From the NCBI RefSeq assembly GCF_001507595.1, contig NZ_LQBQ01000001.1:62001-126000 (forward strand): DNA of 64,000 bases, in the 5' to 3' direction. Positions 25,395-35,637 of the stretch are shown in pieces. The first letter of the stretch is position 1, and every line of letters begins with the position of its first letter. The DNA is from Ruegeria marisrubri (lineage in GTDB: Bacteria; Pseudomonadota; Alphaproteobacteria; Rhodobacterales; Rhodobacteraceae). Made by a program: the position numbers and the translations under genes. Under the pieces are notes generated by a model that saw only the letters and a program-made list of their open reading frames with translations, was not told where the DNA came from and did not search any database.

Positions 25395-26156
25395 GTGAAA
25401 CTGGATTTCGATACGGATGAGGGGTTCGGCAAACGCGCCAGGTTGGGTGTGATCGTGCTCGAAGCCGATGAGACGCTGGAACCGGAGTTCTCGAGAATGA
25501 TGAACTTGGATGGGGTGGCTCTCCATCACAGCCGCATTCCCATGGTCCCGGAAGTGCGGGCGGATACGCTGGCCCAAATGGAAGCCGATCTGCCTGCTTC
25601 CGCTCGCTTGTTGCCGCGCTCACGCGATCTTGACGTGATCGGCTACGGATGCACTTCGGCCGCGACAGTGATCGGGTCCGAGAATGTTGCCCGCGCCATT
25701 CGGACGGTAATCCCAAGCGCCCAGGTCACCGATCCTTTGGCAGCCATCATTGCCGCAGGTCGGACCCTGAAGGCCACCCGGCTGGGCTTCATCACGCCTT
25801 ACTTGCCGGAAGTGTCGCGCAGGATGCGCCAGAGATTGGGAGATGCGGGTTTCGAAATCTCCGGGTTCGGATCCTTCGAGGAAGAAGATGACCGAGTTGT
25901 GGCGCGGATCACCGAAACTGCAATTGTCGCGGCTGCGCTTCGCATTGCCGAAGCGGCACCCTGTGATGCAATCGTCATATCCTGCACCAACCTCCGGTGC
26001 CTTGGGGTCATCCCGGAGATCGAGGAACGGGCCGGTTTGCCCGTGATCTCCAGCAATCAGGCCTTGGCTTGGCACATGCTGCGCCTGGCCGGGGTCGATG
26101 ATGTCAGGCCATCCTTCGGAACGCTGTTTCTGCATGGTCTCGAAACCCGAACCTGA
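25395..26156 (+). CDS. Asp/Glu racemase superfamily protein (maleate isomerase / EutA-like)
   Basis: A 253-residue member of the family containing aspartate racemase, arylmalonate decarboxylase and maleate isomerase. Both expected catalytic cysteines are present: C86 in GYGCTSAA and C197 in SCTNLR. EutA of hydroxyectoine breakdown belongs to the same family. Last gene of the four-gene operon, 10 bases after the M24 gene, convergent with the dehydrogenase gene that follows. Racemisation of a diamino or hydroxy acid before lyase action is my inference. Confidence 0.83.
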   Translation: MKLDFDTDEGFGKRARLGVIVLEADETLEPEFSRMMNLDGVALHHSRIPMVPEVRADTLAQMEADLPASARLLPRSRDLDVIGYGCTSAATVIGSENVARAIRTVIPSAQVTDPLAAIIAAGRTLKATRLGFITPYLPEVSRRMRQRLGDAGFEISGFGSFEEEDDRVVARITETAIVAAALRIAEAAPCDAIVISCTNLRCLGVIPEIEERAGLPVISSNQALAWHMLRLAGVDDVRPSFGTLFLHGLETRT

Positions 26157-26222
26157 CATCAGCGGCCGACAACGGGCGGAAGCCTGACGAACCGGAGTTT
26201 CCTGGGGCAAGGCCGGAGGGCA

Positions 26223-27329
26223 TCAGGAAAACCGCCGCAGTGCCATTGCCCGCCGGACCCGTTCCTCAGCCATGGCGTTTGCGGCCGCCCGGGGATCCGT
26301 TGCGGTCGAACGGGCGCGCTCCAGAACTTCCCTGGTATTGCGTCTGATCCGTTCCTCGATGACCTGGAATGCCATTTCCTGGCCGCCGCCGCGAAGTTCA
26401 ACGGCGGCGCAGATGACACCGCCGGCATTGGCAATGAAGTCAGGCACAACGAGAATGCCGCGTGCGCGCAGTATGGCCTCTGCCTCGGGAGTTGCAGGGA
26501 TATTGGCGCCTTCCAGAACCAGGCGGGCTTTGATCGCGTCTGCGTTCCCCGCATGGATCGCATCCGGCCGGGCGGCCGGGATCAGGATGTCGCATTCCGC
26601 GGTGAGAGCTGCCTCCGCCGCTTCAATCCGGGCCTTTCTCAAGGCAGTTACGCTTTGGCCATGCCGCTTGAGATTTTCCAGTTCGTCCAGAGGCAGGCCT
26701 TCGGGGTCCAGAATCGTTCCACCGGTGTCCGATACGGCTACCTGTCGCGCGCCCCTTGCGGCGAGAAATCGTGCCGCATGACGCCCGACGGCTCCGAAAC
26801 CCTGAATGGAGACGCGCGCGCCAGAAAGACTGACCCCGCTGATGTCCTGGGCGGTCTCGGCGGCCACTGTCAGACCGAAACCGGTGGCGCCAATCTCATC
26901 GAGGGGAATGCCGCCCAATAGTGCAGGCAGCCCGACCGCGCGTCCGGTTTCTTCGCGGACCCAGGCCATACAGGTTTCGTTGGTGCCCATATCTGGTCCC
27001 GGGACATAACTCTCCAACTCTTGGATTGCATTCGCAAAGGCACGAATGAGAATTTCCTTGTCAGGCTGGGCCATCGCAGGATCCCCCACGATCACCGCCT
27101 TGCCACCGCCATGCGGTAACCCCGCCGCAGCGTTTTTCAGCGTCATCGCCCGTGCTAGCCTGGCGCATTCCTCGAGCGTCACGTCGTTGGCCATGCGGAC
27201 GCCTCCGATTGACGGGCCTGCGGCGACGTTGTCGATGACTACGATGGCCTGCAGGCCAATAGCTGGGTTGCGGACATGCACGATTTTGCCTGGCCCCAGA
27301 TCGTCGGCCAGAGAAAGAAGATCCGTCAT
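26223..27329 (-). CDS. Glu/Leu/Phe/Val dehydrogenase (leucine/valine type)
   Basis: Oxidatively deaminates an amino acid with NAD(P). The 368-residue length and the early GPSIGGVRMA match leucine/valine dehydrogenases rather than the longer glutamate enzymes. Lysines of the active site are K65 (MTLKNA) and K77 (HGGGKAVI), the aspartate sits in PGPDMGT, and the Rossmann loop is IQGFGAVGRH. Its start overlaps the E2 stop as ATGA, so it supplies keto acids to the dehydrogenase complex of the same operon. Last gene of that operon. Confidence 0.88.
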   Translation of the reverse strand: MTDLLSLADDLGPGKIVHVRNPAIGLQAIVVIDNVAAGPSIGGVRMANDVTLEECARLARAMTLKNAAAGLPHGGGKAVIVGDPAMAQPDKEILIRAFANAIQELESYVPGPDMGTNETCMAWVREETGRAVGLPALLGGIPLDEIGATGFGLTVAAETAQDISGVSLSGARVSIQGFGAVGRHAARFLAARGARQVAVSDTGGTILDPEGLPLDELENLKRHGQSVTALRKARIEAAEAALTAECDILIPAARPDAIHAGNADAIKARLVLEGANIPATPEAEAILRARGILVVPDFIANAGGVICAAVELRGGGQEMAFQVIEERIRRNTREVLERARSTATDPRAAANAMAEERVRRAMALRRFS

Positions 27330-28438
27330 GAGAGACCATCCGAATTGCCAAGGGATTTCTTTGCCAAACTCGTACGCAGCGCGTCGAGAAACCGCGCGGC
27401 CTCTCCGCCGGTGACCACGCGATGATCGAAGGTCAGCGACAGCGGCAGGACGCGACAGGGGGTGATCTGTCCATCGACCACGCAGGGTTTCACGTCGATC
27501 CGCCCGGCACCGAGAATGGCGACCTGCGGGGCAGGCACGACCAGCGCGGCGTGTTCGCCCGCCATCATCCCGAAGTTGGACAGCGAGATCGTGGCCCCCT
27601 TGAGGTCTTGCGGCGGAATGCTGCGGTTCTCGACAGCGGACTTGAGGTGTTTCAGCTTTCCGGCAATGTCCGGTTCGCTGTCGGCCGCTCTGAGCACCGG
27701 TGTGAACAGACCCTCGGGCGTGTCCACTGCAATGCCCAGGTCGACATGTTCATGGCGTTGCAAACGGGTTCCATCGAACCAGGCATTCAGGGCTGGCTGG
27801 GCTTGGCACGCCGCAACGATGGCTCCGATGAGGCGCAGCGTCGGGTCCTCCTTCGGCCCCCACGCCCCGATATTGACCTGATCCATGATGGTGGCCGGAA
27901 CCACGCTGGCGTGAGAGCGCGCCATTGCCGAGGCCATCGCCCGGCGCACGCCCCGGAGTTCTTTGCCGGAGGTCTGCTGCGCGGCGGCGGTCACGTCCGA
28001 GGAAAGGATCGTGCCTTCCGGTCCGCTGCCCCGGACAGTGCCGAGGTCCACGTTGAGCTCCCGCGCCAGCCTGCGGACGGCGGGGGCCGCCTGAAGGCGA
28101 GGCGTCGTTGCCTTGGCCTTGACACGGGTGTCTGCGCGGGGGCTGTCTGCCGGTTTCCGAGGGGGGGCGATTTCACCGACAATGGCGCCGGCGTCCTCCT
28201 TTGCGCCAGTGTCGATTTCGACCAGAGGTCCATCGGTCGGCACGATGTCTCCCGGTTCCGCGATGAGGCGCCGGATGGTTCCCGAGTACGGCGCCGGGAT
28301 TTCAACCACGGCCTTGTCCGTCTCCACCGACACCAACGGTTGCTCGGCAATGACATGATCGCCCTCGGCCACATGCCAAGCGACGATTTCGGCCTCTTTC
28401 AGGCCCTCTCCTAGGTCCGGCAGTCTGAAAACGGTCAT
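27326..28438 (-). CDS. bkdB: branched-chain keto-acid dehydrogenase E2 (dihydrolipoyl acyltransferase)
   Basis: Core acyltransferase of a 2-oxo-acid dehydrogenase complex. One lipoyl domain with K42 in ETDKAVVEI, a peripheral-subunit binding domain at about 113-150 (VRRLARELNVDLGTVRGSG) and a catalytic domain ending near residue 350; 370 residues in all. The active-site motif reads DHRVVTGG (H339), with Thr where most E2 proteins have Asp (HxxxDG). Overlaps E1beta and the amino-acid dehydrogenase by 4 bases each. Branched-chain specificity is inferred from the partner dehydrogenase. Confidence 0.88.
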   Translation of the reverse strand: MTVFRLPDLGEGLKEAEIVAWHVAEGDHVIAEQPLVSVETDKAVVEIPAPYSGTIRRLIAEPGDIVPTDGPLVEIDTGAKEDAGAIVGEIAPPRKPADSPRADTRVKAKATTPRLQAAPAVRRLARELNVDLGTVRGSGPEGTILSSDVTAAAQQTSGKELRGVRRAMASAMARSHASVVPATIMDQVNIGAWGPKEDPTLRLIGAIVAACQAQPALNAWFDGTRLQRHEHVDLGIAVDTPEGLFTPVLRAADSEPDIAGKLKHLKSAVENRSIPPQDLKGATISLSNFGMMAGEHAALVVPAPQVAILGAGRIDVKPCVVDGQITPCRVLPLSLTFDHRVVTGGEAARFLDALRTSLAKKSLGNSDGLS

Positions 28439-29415
28439 TCGAACTCCAGCACGTAGTGGACCGCGTCAAGGATGCGGTCGGTCGAAGGCATGTACCGGTC
28501 TTCCAGTCGAAGGTAGGGCATGACCGTGTCATAGCCCGCCACCCGCCGAATCGGGGCGAGAAGGCTGGTCAGGCAGGTCTCGGCCAGGTCCGCCGCGACC
28601 TCGGCGCCGAAACCGCCGGTCAGGGGGGCCTCGTGCACGATCACGCAACGCCCGGTTTTTTCCACCGAGGTGCGCACGGCGGCGCGGTCGTAGGGTTTGA
28701 CCGTTCCAAGGTCGATCACCTCTGCAGAAACCTCGACCTCGGCCAGTTGTCGGGCGGCCTCGAGTGTTTCAACAACCATCGCCCCCCAGGTGACGAGGGT
28801 GACGTCCGCGCCCTCGCGCAGCACAAACGCACTGTCCAGGGGCAGGGCTTCGCCGTTGTCTGCAACCTCTTCCGAGGTGGCCCGGTACAGGCGTTTGGGT
28901 TCGAGGAAAATCACCGGATCCGGGTCGCGGACGGCCGCCAGCAGCAGGCCGTAGGCCCTGGCCGGAGAACTTGGAATGACCACCCGCAGACCGGGCACGT
29001 GCGCCAGCATGGCCTCGGTGCTTTCGGAATGATGCTCGGGGGCCTTGATGCCGCCACCAAAGGGGGCGCGCAGAACCATCGGGCAGCTCAGCCGCCCCCT
29101 CGTACGATTGCGCATGCGCGCGGCGTGGCACACGAGCTGATCGACCGCCGGATAGATGAAGCCCATGAACTGGATCTCGGCCACAGGGCGCAGCCCCTGT
29201 GCCGAAGCGCCAACCGCCAGCCCGGCGATCACTGTCTCCGACAGGGGCGTGTCTCGGACACGGGATGGGCCAAACCGTTGCACGAGGCCTTCGGTGGCTC
29301 GAAATACCCCTCCGTCGATCCCCACATCTTCGCCGAAGATGATGACATCCGGGTCTTCCTCCAGCGCGAAGGCCAGTGCTGCACGGACGGCTTCGATCAT
29401 CGTCATTTCAGCCAT
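28435..29415 (-). CDS. bkdA2: branched-chain keto-acid dehydrogenase E1 beta subunit
   Basis: Beta subunit of the thiamine-dependent E1. The 326-residue protein has the classic EDVGIDGGVFRAT and DTPLSETVIAGLAVG segments and the HHSESTEAMLAHVPGLRVV block. I start at the ATG at 29415, with GGAGG upstream, which overlaps the end of E1alpha by 8 bases; a longer frame opening upstream lies inside E1alpha. Ends in an ATGA overlap with E2. Confidence 0.9.
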   Translation of the reverse strand: MAEMTMIEAVRAALAFALEEDPDVIIFGEDVGIDGGVFRATEGLVQRFGPSRVRDTPLSETVIAGLAVGASAQGLRPVAEIQFMGFIYPAVDQLVCHAARMRNRTRGRLSCPMVLRAPFGGGIKAPEHHSESTEAMLAHVPGLRVVIPSSPARAYGLLLAAVRDPDPVIFLEPKRLYRATSEEVADNGEALPLDSAFVLREGADVTLVTWGAMVVETLEAARQLAEVEVSAEVIDLGTVKPYDRAAVRTSVEKTGRCVIVHEAPLTGGFGAEVAADLAETCLTSLLAPIRRVAGYDTVMPYLRLEDRYMPSTDRILDAVHYVLEFE

Positions 29416-30472
29416 CGCCCAATTCCTCCGCCTGTCGCGCCAGATCGCGGGGCAAGCTTTCGAACAGGTTGGCAAGCATCTCCCCCGCCGGTTCGGGAGG
29501 CGTGGCCAGATAGTTTTCGGCGGCCTGGTCCACCTCTTCACGGCATGTGCGCAAAAGCGCCTCTTCGTCCGCCTTGCTCCAGCCATGCACCTGGGTCAGG
29601 TGGCGGCGCAGGCGGACCAGTGGCTCCTTCTTCCATTGGGCGCTCACTTCGTCGTCATCGCGATAGCGGCTGGCATCATCGGCAGTCGTATGATCGCCCA
29701 GCCGGTAGGTGACGCATTCTATCAAAGTCCCGCCCTGACCGGACCTTGCCCGTTCCAGCGCCCTTTCGGTCGCTTCGCGCACCGCGATCACGTCATTGCC
29801 GTCGACCTGCTCGCCCGGCAGGCCGCAGGCAACGGCCTTTTGCGCCAATGTCTGCGCAGCCGTTTGGTCCTGACGCCGCACCGAAATGGACCATTGGTTG
29901 TTGTTGAGCACAAAGACCGCCGGCAGGTTCCACGCCCCGACCAGGTTCAAGGCCTCGTAAAAATCGCCTTTCGACGTCGCGCCGTCTCCTCCGACCGCGA
30001 CAGCGACCCCCGGCACCCCTTTGTGAACCAGGGCCAGTGCTGCCCCCGCCGCATGCGGGAAATGCGTGCCGACTGGTATGCAGACCGGAAAATCACGTTT
30101 GGGAAGCGAAAAATCATTCCCGCGTTCGTCACCGCCCCAAAAGAGAAACAGCTCTTCCAGAGTGACGCCCCGGATCAATTGCGCTCCATGCTCGCGGAAT
30201 GACGGCAGGAAAACATCCGTGGGCGCCATGGCGCTTGCCACCCCGACGCCAACAGCCTCTTGTCCCAGGCTGGAGGCATAGGTGCCCAAACGCCCGGTGC
30301 GCTGCAACGCGACCGCCTTGGAGTCGAAGGTCCGGCATCTGACCATCGCCGAATACAGGGCAACAAGAGTGTCGCGGCTTTTCGCAAAATCGGGCAACTC
30401 GCGCAGAAGGGTTCCTTCTGCATCAAGGTAGGCACCCGGATCGGTCGTCCTTGTCTGGCGGGTTCTGGCCAT
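29408..30472 (-). CDS. bkdA1: branched-chain keto-acid dehydrogenase E1 alpha subunit
   Basis: Alpha subunit of E1, decarboxylating the 2-oxo acid on thiamine diphosphate. The ThDP/Mg motif runs from GGDGATSKGDFYEALN to LNNNQWSIS; GRLGTYASSLGQEAVGVG is the family's substrate-entry segment. At 354 residues it is of the two-subunit E1 class. It follows the acyl-CoA synthetase by 3 bases. No E3 (lpd) gene accompanies the operon. Confidence 0.9.
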   Translation of the reverse strand: MARTRQTRTTDPGAYLDAEGTLLRELPDFAKSRDTLVALYSAMVRCRTFDSKAVALQRTGRLGTYASSLGQEAVGVGVASAMAPTDVFLPSFREHGAQLIRGVTLEELFLFWGGDERGNDFSLPKRDFPVCIPVGTHFPHAAGAALALVHKGVPGVAVAVGGDGATSKGDFYEALNLVGAWNLPAVFVLNNNQWSISVRRQDQTAAQTLAQKAVACGLPGEQVDGNDVIAVREATERALERARSGQGGTLIECVTYRLGDHTTADDASRYRDDDEVSAQWKKEPLVRLRRHLTQVHGWSKADEEALLRTCREEVDQAAENYLATPPEPAGEMLANLFESLPRDLARQAEELGDG

Positions 30473-30475
30473 GGT

Positions 30476-32182
30476 CTAGTGCGCCTTCTTTTTCAACTCC
30501 CTTGCCATGATTTCGCGCATGACGAATTTTTGCACTTTGCCCGTGGCGGTCAAAGGAAATTCGTCTACGAACCTGATATATCGCGGAATCTTGAAATGGG
30601 CGATCTTGCCCCGGCAGAAGTCCCGAATTGCTTCTTCGGTTACGCTGTGACCTTCACGCAGCTTGATCCAGGCGCAAACTTCTTCGCCGTATTTCTCATC
30701 CGGCGCTCCGATCACCTCGACCTGTTCGATGGCCGGATGTGTATAGAGAAAGTCTTCGATTTCACGGGGGAAGATGTTCTCGCCGCCCCGGATGAGCATG
30801 TCCTTGATGCGCCCGACGATCTGGACATAGCCTTCGTCATCCATCATGGCGATATCGCCGCTGGCGATCCAGCGCGCCTCGTCGATCGCCGTGGCGGTTT
30901 TCTCGGGGTCGTTCCAGTATCGCAGCATCACGCAGTAACCGCGGGTGAGCAATTCGCCCGCAACGCCACGCGGCGTGATGCGGCCTTCGGTGTCGACGAT
31001 CTTGATTTCGGTGTGCGGCAGAACCCGGCCAACGGTTTCGACCCTGCGGTACACCGGATCGTCGACCGAGGTCTGAGTGCTGACCGGCCCGGTTTCCGTC
31101 ATACCGTACGCAATGGTGATCTCGGTCATGTGCATCTCGTCCATGATGCGCTTCATCAATTCGACCGGGCAGGGCGCTCCGGCGATGATACCGGTGCGCA
31201 GGTGCGACAGGTCTCGGTCGGCAAAGCCCGGCGTATCCAGCGCCGCGATGAACATGGTCGGCACGCCGTGAAAGACCGTGCAACGCTCGGCTTCGGTGAC
31301 CGCCATCGCCGCTTCCGCGTCGAACCCGGCCGAGGCGAACACCATCGTTGCGCCATGCGCGACGCAGCAGAGCGTGCCCAGCACCATCCCGAAGCAATGA
31401 TACATGGGCACAGGGATGCACATGCGATCCCGGTGCGTCAGCCGCATCTGGACGCCGGTGAAATAGGCATTGTTGACGATGTTGTGGTGAGTCAGCGTCG
31501 CGGCCTTGGGCTTGCCGGTGGTCCCGCTGGTAAACTGAATGTTGATAGGATCATCGAATTGCAGAACTTCCGCGAGTTCCCGAACGGTTTGGCGCGTCCG
31601 GTCGTCGGCTCGCGCCAATACGTCCTTGTAGGTGATCGCCCCATGCAGAGCTTGGTCGGCCAGCGTGATAACCCATTTCAGGCTCGGAACCCGTTTGGCC
31701 TTCAACTGCCCGGGCGGGCTGCCTTCCGACAGTTCCGGCATCAGTTCGGTCAGCATTTCGGCGTAGTTGCTGCTTTTGAAACGCGGCAACAGAACCAGCG
31801 CTTTGGCCTCGACCTGGTTCAGGGCATATTCCAGCTCTGACAGACGATAGGCCGGGTTGATGTTGACGAGGATGAGGCCCGCTTTCGCGCTGGCGAACTG
31901 CAGCACAACCCATTCGGCCATATTCGGGGCCCAGATCCCAATCCTGTCACCCGGTTCGAGTCCCAGTGAGACCAATCCGGCAGCGGCCTCATCCACGTGA
32001 TGTCCCAACTCCGCATAGTTCCATCGCACGCCCTGATAGGGCACGACCAGTGCGTCGTTGTCGGAGAATGTTGAAACCGTACGCTCGAACACGGCGCCGA
32101 TGGTCAATCCCATCAAGGGCGTCGCCGATGCTCCGTGCGCATAGCTTGCTCTCGTTTCCTGGGGTGTGACGCTTGCAGGCAT
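30476..32182 (-). CDS. AMP-forming acyl-CoA synthetase
   Basis: Activates a carboxylic acid to its CoA thioester through an acyl-adenylate. In the 568-residue protein the ATP loop is [13 protein letters not shown], the mid-motif AYGMTETGP, the hinge [16 protein letters not shown], and the catalytic lysine lies in [14 protein letters not shown] near the end. First gene of the leftward keto-acid dehydrogenase operon, suggesting a short or branched fatty acid substrate. Promoter presumably in the 191 bases to its right, where I see no distinct operator. Confidence 0.88.
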   Translation of the reverse strand: MPASVTPQETRASYAHGASATPLMGLTIGAVFERTVSTFSDNDALVVPYQGVRWNYAELGHHVDEAAAGLVSLGLEPGDRIGIWAPNMAEWVVLQFASAKAGLILVNINPAYRLSELEYALNQVEAKALVLLPRFKSSNYAEMLTELMPELSEGSPPGQLKAKRVPSLKWVITLADQALHGAITYKDVLARADDRTRQTVRELAEVLQFDDPINIQFTSGTTGKPKAATLTHHNIVNNAYFTGVQMRLTHRDRMCIPVPMYHCFGMVLGTLCCVAHGATMVFASAGFDAEAAMAVTEAERCTVFHGVPTMFIAALDTPGFADRDLSHLRTGIIAGAPCPVELMKRIMDEMHMTEITIAYGMTETGPVSTQTSVDDPVYRRVETVGRVLPHTEIKIVDTEGRITPRGVAGELLTRGYCVMLRYWNDPEKTATAIDEARWIASGDIAMMDDEGYVQIVGRIKDMLIRGGENIFPREIEDFLYTHPAIEQVEVIGAPDEKYGEEVCAWIKLREGHSVTEEAIRDFCRGKIAHFKIPRYIRFVDEFPLTATGKVQKFVMREIMARELKKKAH

Positions 32183-32373
32183 TGTTTCACTCCTCCCTCA
32201 GTGAAACAAAATTCGACCGAAGCTTGGTTGTCAGGATCGGACGATATCTTTCAGCTTCGCACCGATCCGCGTGACATCGCATTGATCGGAATCAAAACAG
32301 GGTCGGTCTGGCGATGCAGGCAGCGGGGATTGGCTCTCACCGCCGGTAGCGACCTGGATCGAGGTGGCAGCCC

Positions 32374-33474
32374 TTACGCGGCGGAAATCCGCAGCGGCAT
32401 GCGGGTATTGCCCCAAGTGCCCGGCTGCGCCTCGAAAACGCCTCCGATAGGTGATCCGCAGGCTTCGCACCTTCCTTCGGGCGTCAGTGCCCAGGATGTA
32501 ATGTCATACCAGTCGCGCCCGATCACGCAGGTGTGGCATCCAGGGCAGTAGGTGCTCTGTCCGGGGCGGTCATGGACGTTTCCGGTGTAGATGAACCAAA
32601 GGCCCGCCTTGGTCGCAATGTCACGGGCCGCCGTCAGGGTCTGGCGCGGCGTGGAGGGGGTTGCTTGCATCTGGTTGTCGGGGTGGAACGCGCTGAAATG
32701 CAGCGGCACCTGTGGCCCAAGGCGCTCGGCAACCCAGTCGCTCAGGGCCGAGACTTCGTCATGGCCGTCATTTTTCCCCGGGATCAGCAATGTGGTGAGT
32801 TCCAGCCATGTCCCGGTTTCGTGCCGCACATATTCGAGCGTCTCGAGCACATCCTTCAGATGACCCGTGCAGAGCCGGTGATAGAAGTCCTCGGTGAAGG
32901 CCTTGAGGTCGATATTGGCCGCATCCATCCAGTGGAAGAATTCCTCGCGCGCCTCCCGGCCAATGTAGCCGGCCGTGACGGCGACGTTTTTCAGCCCGCG
33001 TTCCCGCGCGATCCGCGCGACATCCACGGCGTATTCCAGAAAGATCACGGGGTCGTTGTAGGTATAGGCAATCGACCGCGCCCCGGCCGCGATGGCCGCC
33101 TCGACGATCTGTTCGGGCGAGGCACGGTCCATCAGCCGGTCCATCTGCCGGGCCGTCGAAATCTCCCAGTTCTGGCAGAACTTGCAGGTCAGGTTGCAGC
33201 CCGCCGTGCCAAAGGACAGCACCGGAGTGCCGGGAAGAAAATGGTTGAGCGGTTTTTTCTCGATCGGGTCGATGCAGAAGCCGGATGAGCGGCCATAGGT
33301 GGTCAGCAGCATCCTGTCGTCCTGCCGGCCCCGCACGAAACAAAGCCCGCGCTGGCCCTCGCGCAGCTTGCAATAGCGCGGGCACAAGTCGCACTGAATG
33401 CGCCCGTCGTCCAGAAAGTGCCAGTAGCGCCCCGGCACGCCCTTCAATCTGGTATTGTCAGTCCTAGATTTCAT
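32374..33474 (-). CDS. amrS: radical SAM protein of the AmmeMemoRadiSam system
   Basis: A radical SAM enzyme related to pyruvate-formate-lyase activases. The cluster motif CNLTCKFC (C93, C97, C100) is intact. Further cysteine groups lie at the N terminus (C28, C31, C35, C45) and in the C-terminal CPGCHTC and CEACGSP pairs, probably for additional Fe-S or zinc sites. 366 residues. The reaction of the family is not established. Divergent from the Memo gene with only 30 bases between the two starts, so they share a promoter region. Confidence 0.9.
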   Translation of the reverse strand: MKSRTDNTRLKGVPGRYWHFLDDGRIQCDLCPRYCKLREGQRGLCFVRGRQDDRMLLTTYGRSSGFCIDPIEKKPLNHFLPGTPVLSFGTAGCNLTCKFCQNWEISTARQMDRLMDRASPEQIVEAAIAAGARSIAYTYNDPVIFLEYAVDVARIARERGLKNVAVTAGYIGREAREEFFHWMDAANIDLKAFTEDFYHRLCTGHLKDVLETLEYVRHETGTWLELTTLLIPGKNDGHDEVSALSDWVAERLGPQVPLHFSAFHPDNQMQATPSTPRQTLTAARDIATKAGLWFIYTGNVHDRPGQSTYCPGCHTCVIGRDWYDITSWALTPEGRCEACGSPIGGVFEAQPGTWGNTRMPLRISAA

Positions 33475-33504
33475 AATGCGTCACGCCTTCAAGGAGGCTG
33501 AGAC

Positions 33505-34326
33505 ATGGTTTCGCTTCATCACACATATAGGGTGCGAGAGCCCGCAGTTGCAGGGGTCTTCTATCCCAAAGAGCCGGGCGCGCTTGCGCGACAGGTCACA
33601 GATCTTTTGAACAACGCCATGTCCGCGCCGCGACACGGGGTACGAGGAGTGATCGCGCCTCATGCGGGATATGTGTATTCCGGCGCGATTGCGGCCGAGG
33701 CCTTCGGGTGCCTGCGCGACAGTTTGCACCGGTTCCGGCGCGCCGTAGTGATCGGTCCCTCCCACTATGTGAGGTTCACCGGGCTCGCCGCTCCGTCGCA
33801 AGGAGCGTTTGCCACGCCGATGGGGCTGGTTCCAATCGACCGCGAAGCAATTGAAGCCCTTGTCTCCGAAGGGTTGGCGGCCATCGATGACGCGCCGCAC
33901 GGGCCCGATCACGCCGTCGAGGTGGAATTGCCGTTCCTGCAAGCGGTGTTCGGGGCAATGGCGATAGTTCCCTTGCTGTTTGGAGAAACCTCTGCCGCGC
34001 ATGTTGCCAATGCGATCCGTAGGCTTTGGGACGACGACACGCTTTTGGTGGTCAGTTCCGATCTTTCGCATTACGAGCCCTATGATCTCGCGACCGCGCA
34101 TGACACCCGGACCGCGACGGCCATCGAAGGCTTTGATCAGGCGGCCATCGGACCGTTCGAGGCCTGCGGCCACATGGCAATCCGCGGAATGCTGCTCGAG
34201 GCGCAAGACCGGGGATACTCGATTGAACGGCTGGACCTGCGAAACTCGGGCGACACGTCAGGCGACCGGCAGCGCGTCGTGGGGTACGGCGCATGGGCGA
34301 TTGGCCAACTGGAACCAAGCAACTGA
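33505..34326 (+). CDS. amrB: Memo-family protein of the AmmeMemoRadiSam system
   Basis: A 273-residue Memo-like protein, structurally related to class III extradiol dioxygenases. Likely metal or active-site histidines are in APHAGYVYSG, IGPSHYV and SDLSHYEPYD, with CGHMAI late in the protein. The ATG follows AAGGAGG. Divergent from the radical SAM gene. The third usual partner, AMMECR1, is neither adjacent nor seen elsewhere in the window. Confidence 0.9.
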   Translation: MVSLHHTYRVREPAVAGVFYPKEPGALARQVTDLLNNAMSAPRHGVRGVIAPHAGYVYSGAIAAEAFGCLRDSLHRFRRAVVIGPSHYVRFTGLAAPSQGAFATPMGLVPIDREAIEALVSEGLAAIDDAPHGPDHAVEVELPFLQAVFGAMAIVPLLFGETSAAHVANAIRRLWDDDTLLVVSSDLSHYEPYDLATAHDTRTATAIEGFDQAAIGPFEACGHMAIRGMLLEAQDRGYSIERLDLRNSGDTSGDRQRVVGYGAWAIGQLEPSN

Positions 34327-34637
34327 AAGAGTTGTCGTGCGCGCGGTCCGTCCGTGCTGATTTGAGCCGTCGCCAACCTGGAGAGTTCGGTGGTTCAGTG
34401 ACCCCGTGTCCAAGAGGCCCGCGTCAGGCGACAGCCACGACCGATCGCTGTCTGCACGGTGCGGCTTCTCGGCAGCGTCCAATTCAGGCGATCCGGTTCA
34501 GACCCCAAGAAGGTTCGGCTTTTCGGGTCCGGCATAGCACTCATAAAATCAACATCTTGCGTCTGGATTGCGTGGGACTAGCTGTTAGTATCGCCTTGCG
34601 ACCACGGCGTATTGGATCCGGAAAGGTTTGATGTTTC
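34327..34637. other. non-coding stretch upstream of the MoxR operon
   Basis: 311 bases between Memo and moxR, both rightward. It must carry the MoxR operon promoter. I see no convincing -35/-10 pair, no strong hairpin and no supportable ORF or RNA gene. Confidence 0.4.
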
Positions 34638-35630
<993 letters not shown>

Positions 35631-35637
35631 GGCGATC

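Noticed and set aside
21884-26156. A standard ectoine/hydroxyectoine degradation operon
   Set aside because: EutB/EutC, the succinylglutamate-desuccinylase-like EutE and ectoine transporter genes are absent. The lyase carries the DpaL signature, so only a distant analogy is kept.
28435-30472. Acetoin dehydrogenase instead of branched-chain keto-acid dehydrogenase
   Set aside because: No acoR-type regulator or acoin genes. The linked Leu/Val-type dehydrogenase and acyl-CoA synthetase favour branched-chain substrates; this remains an inference.
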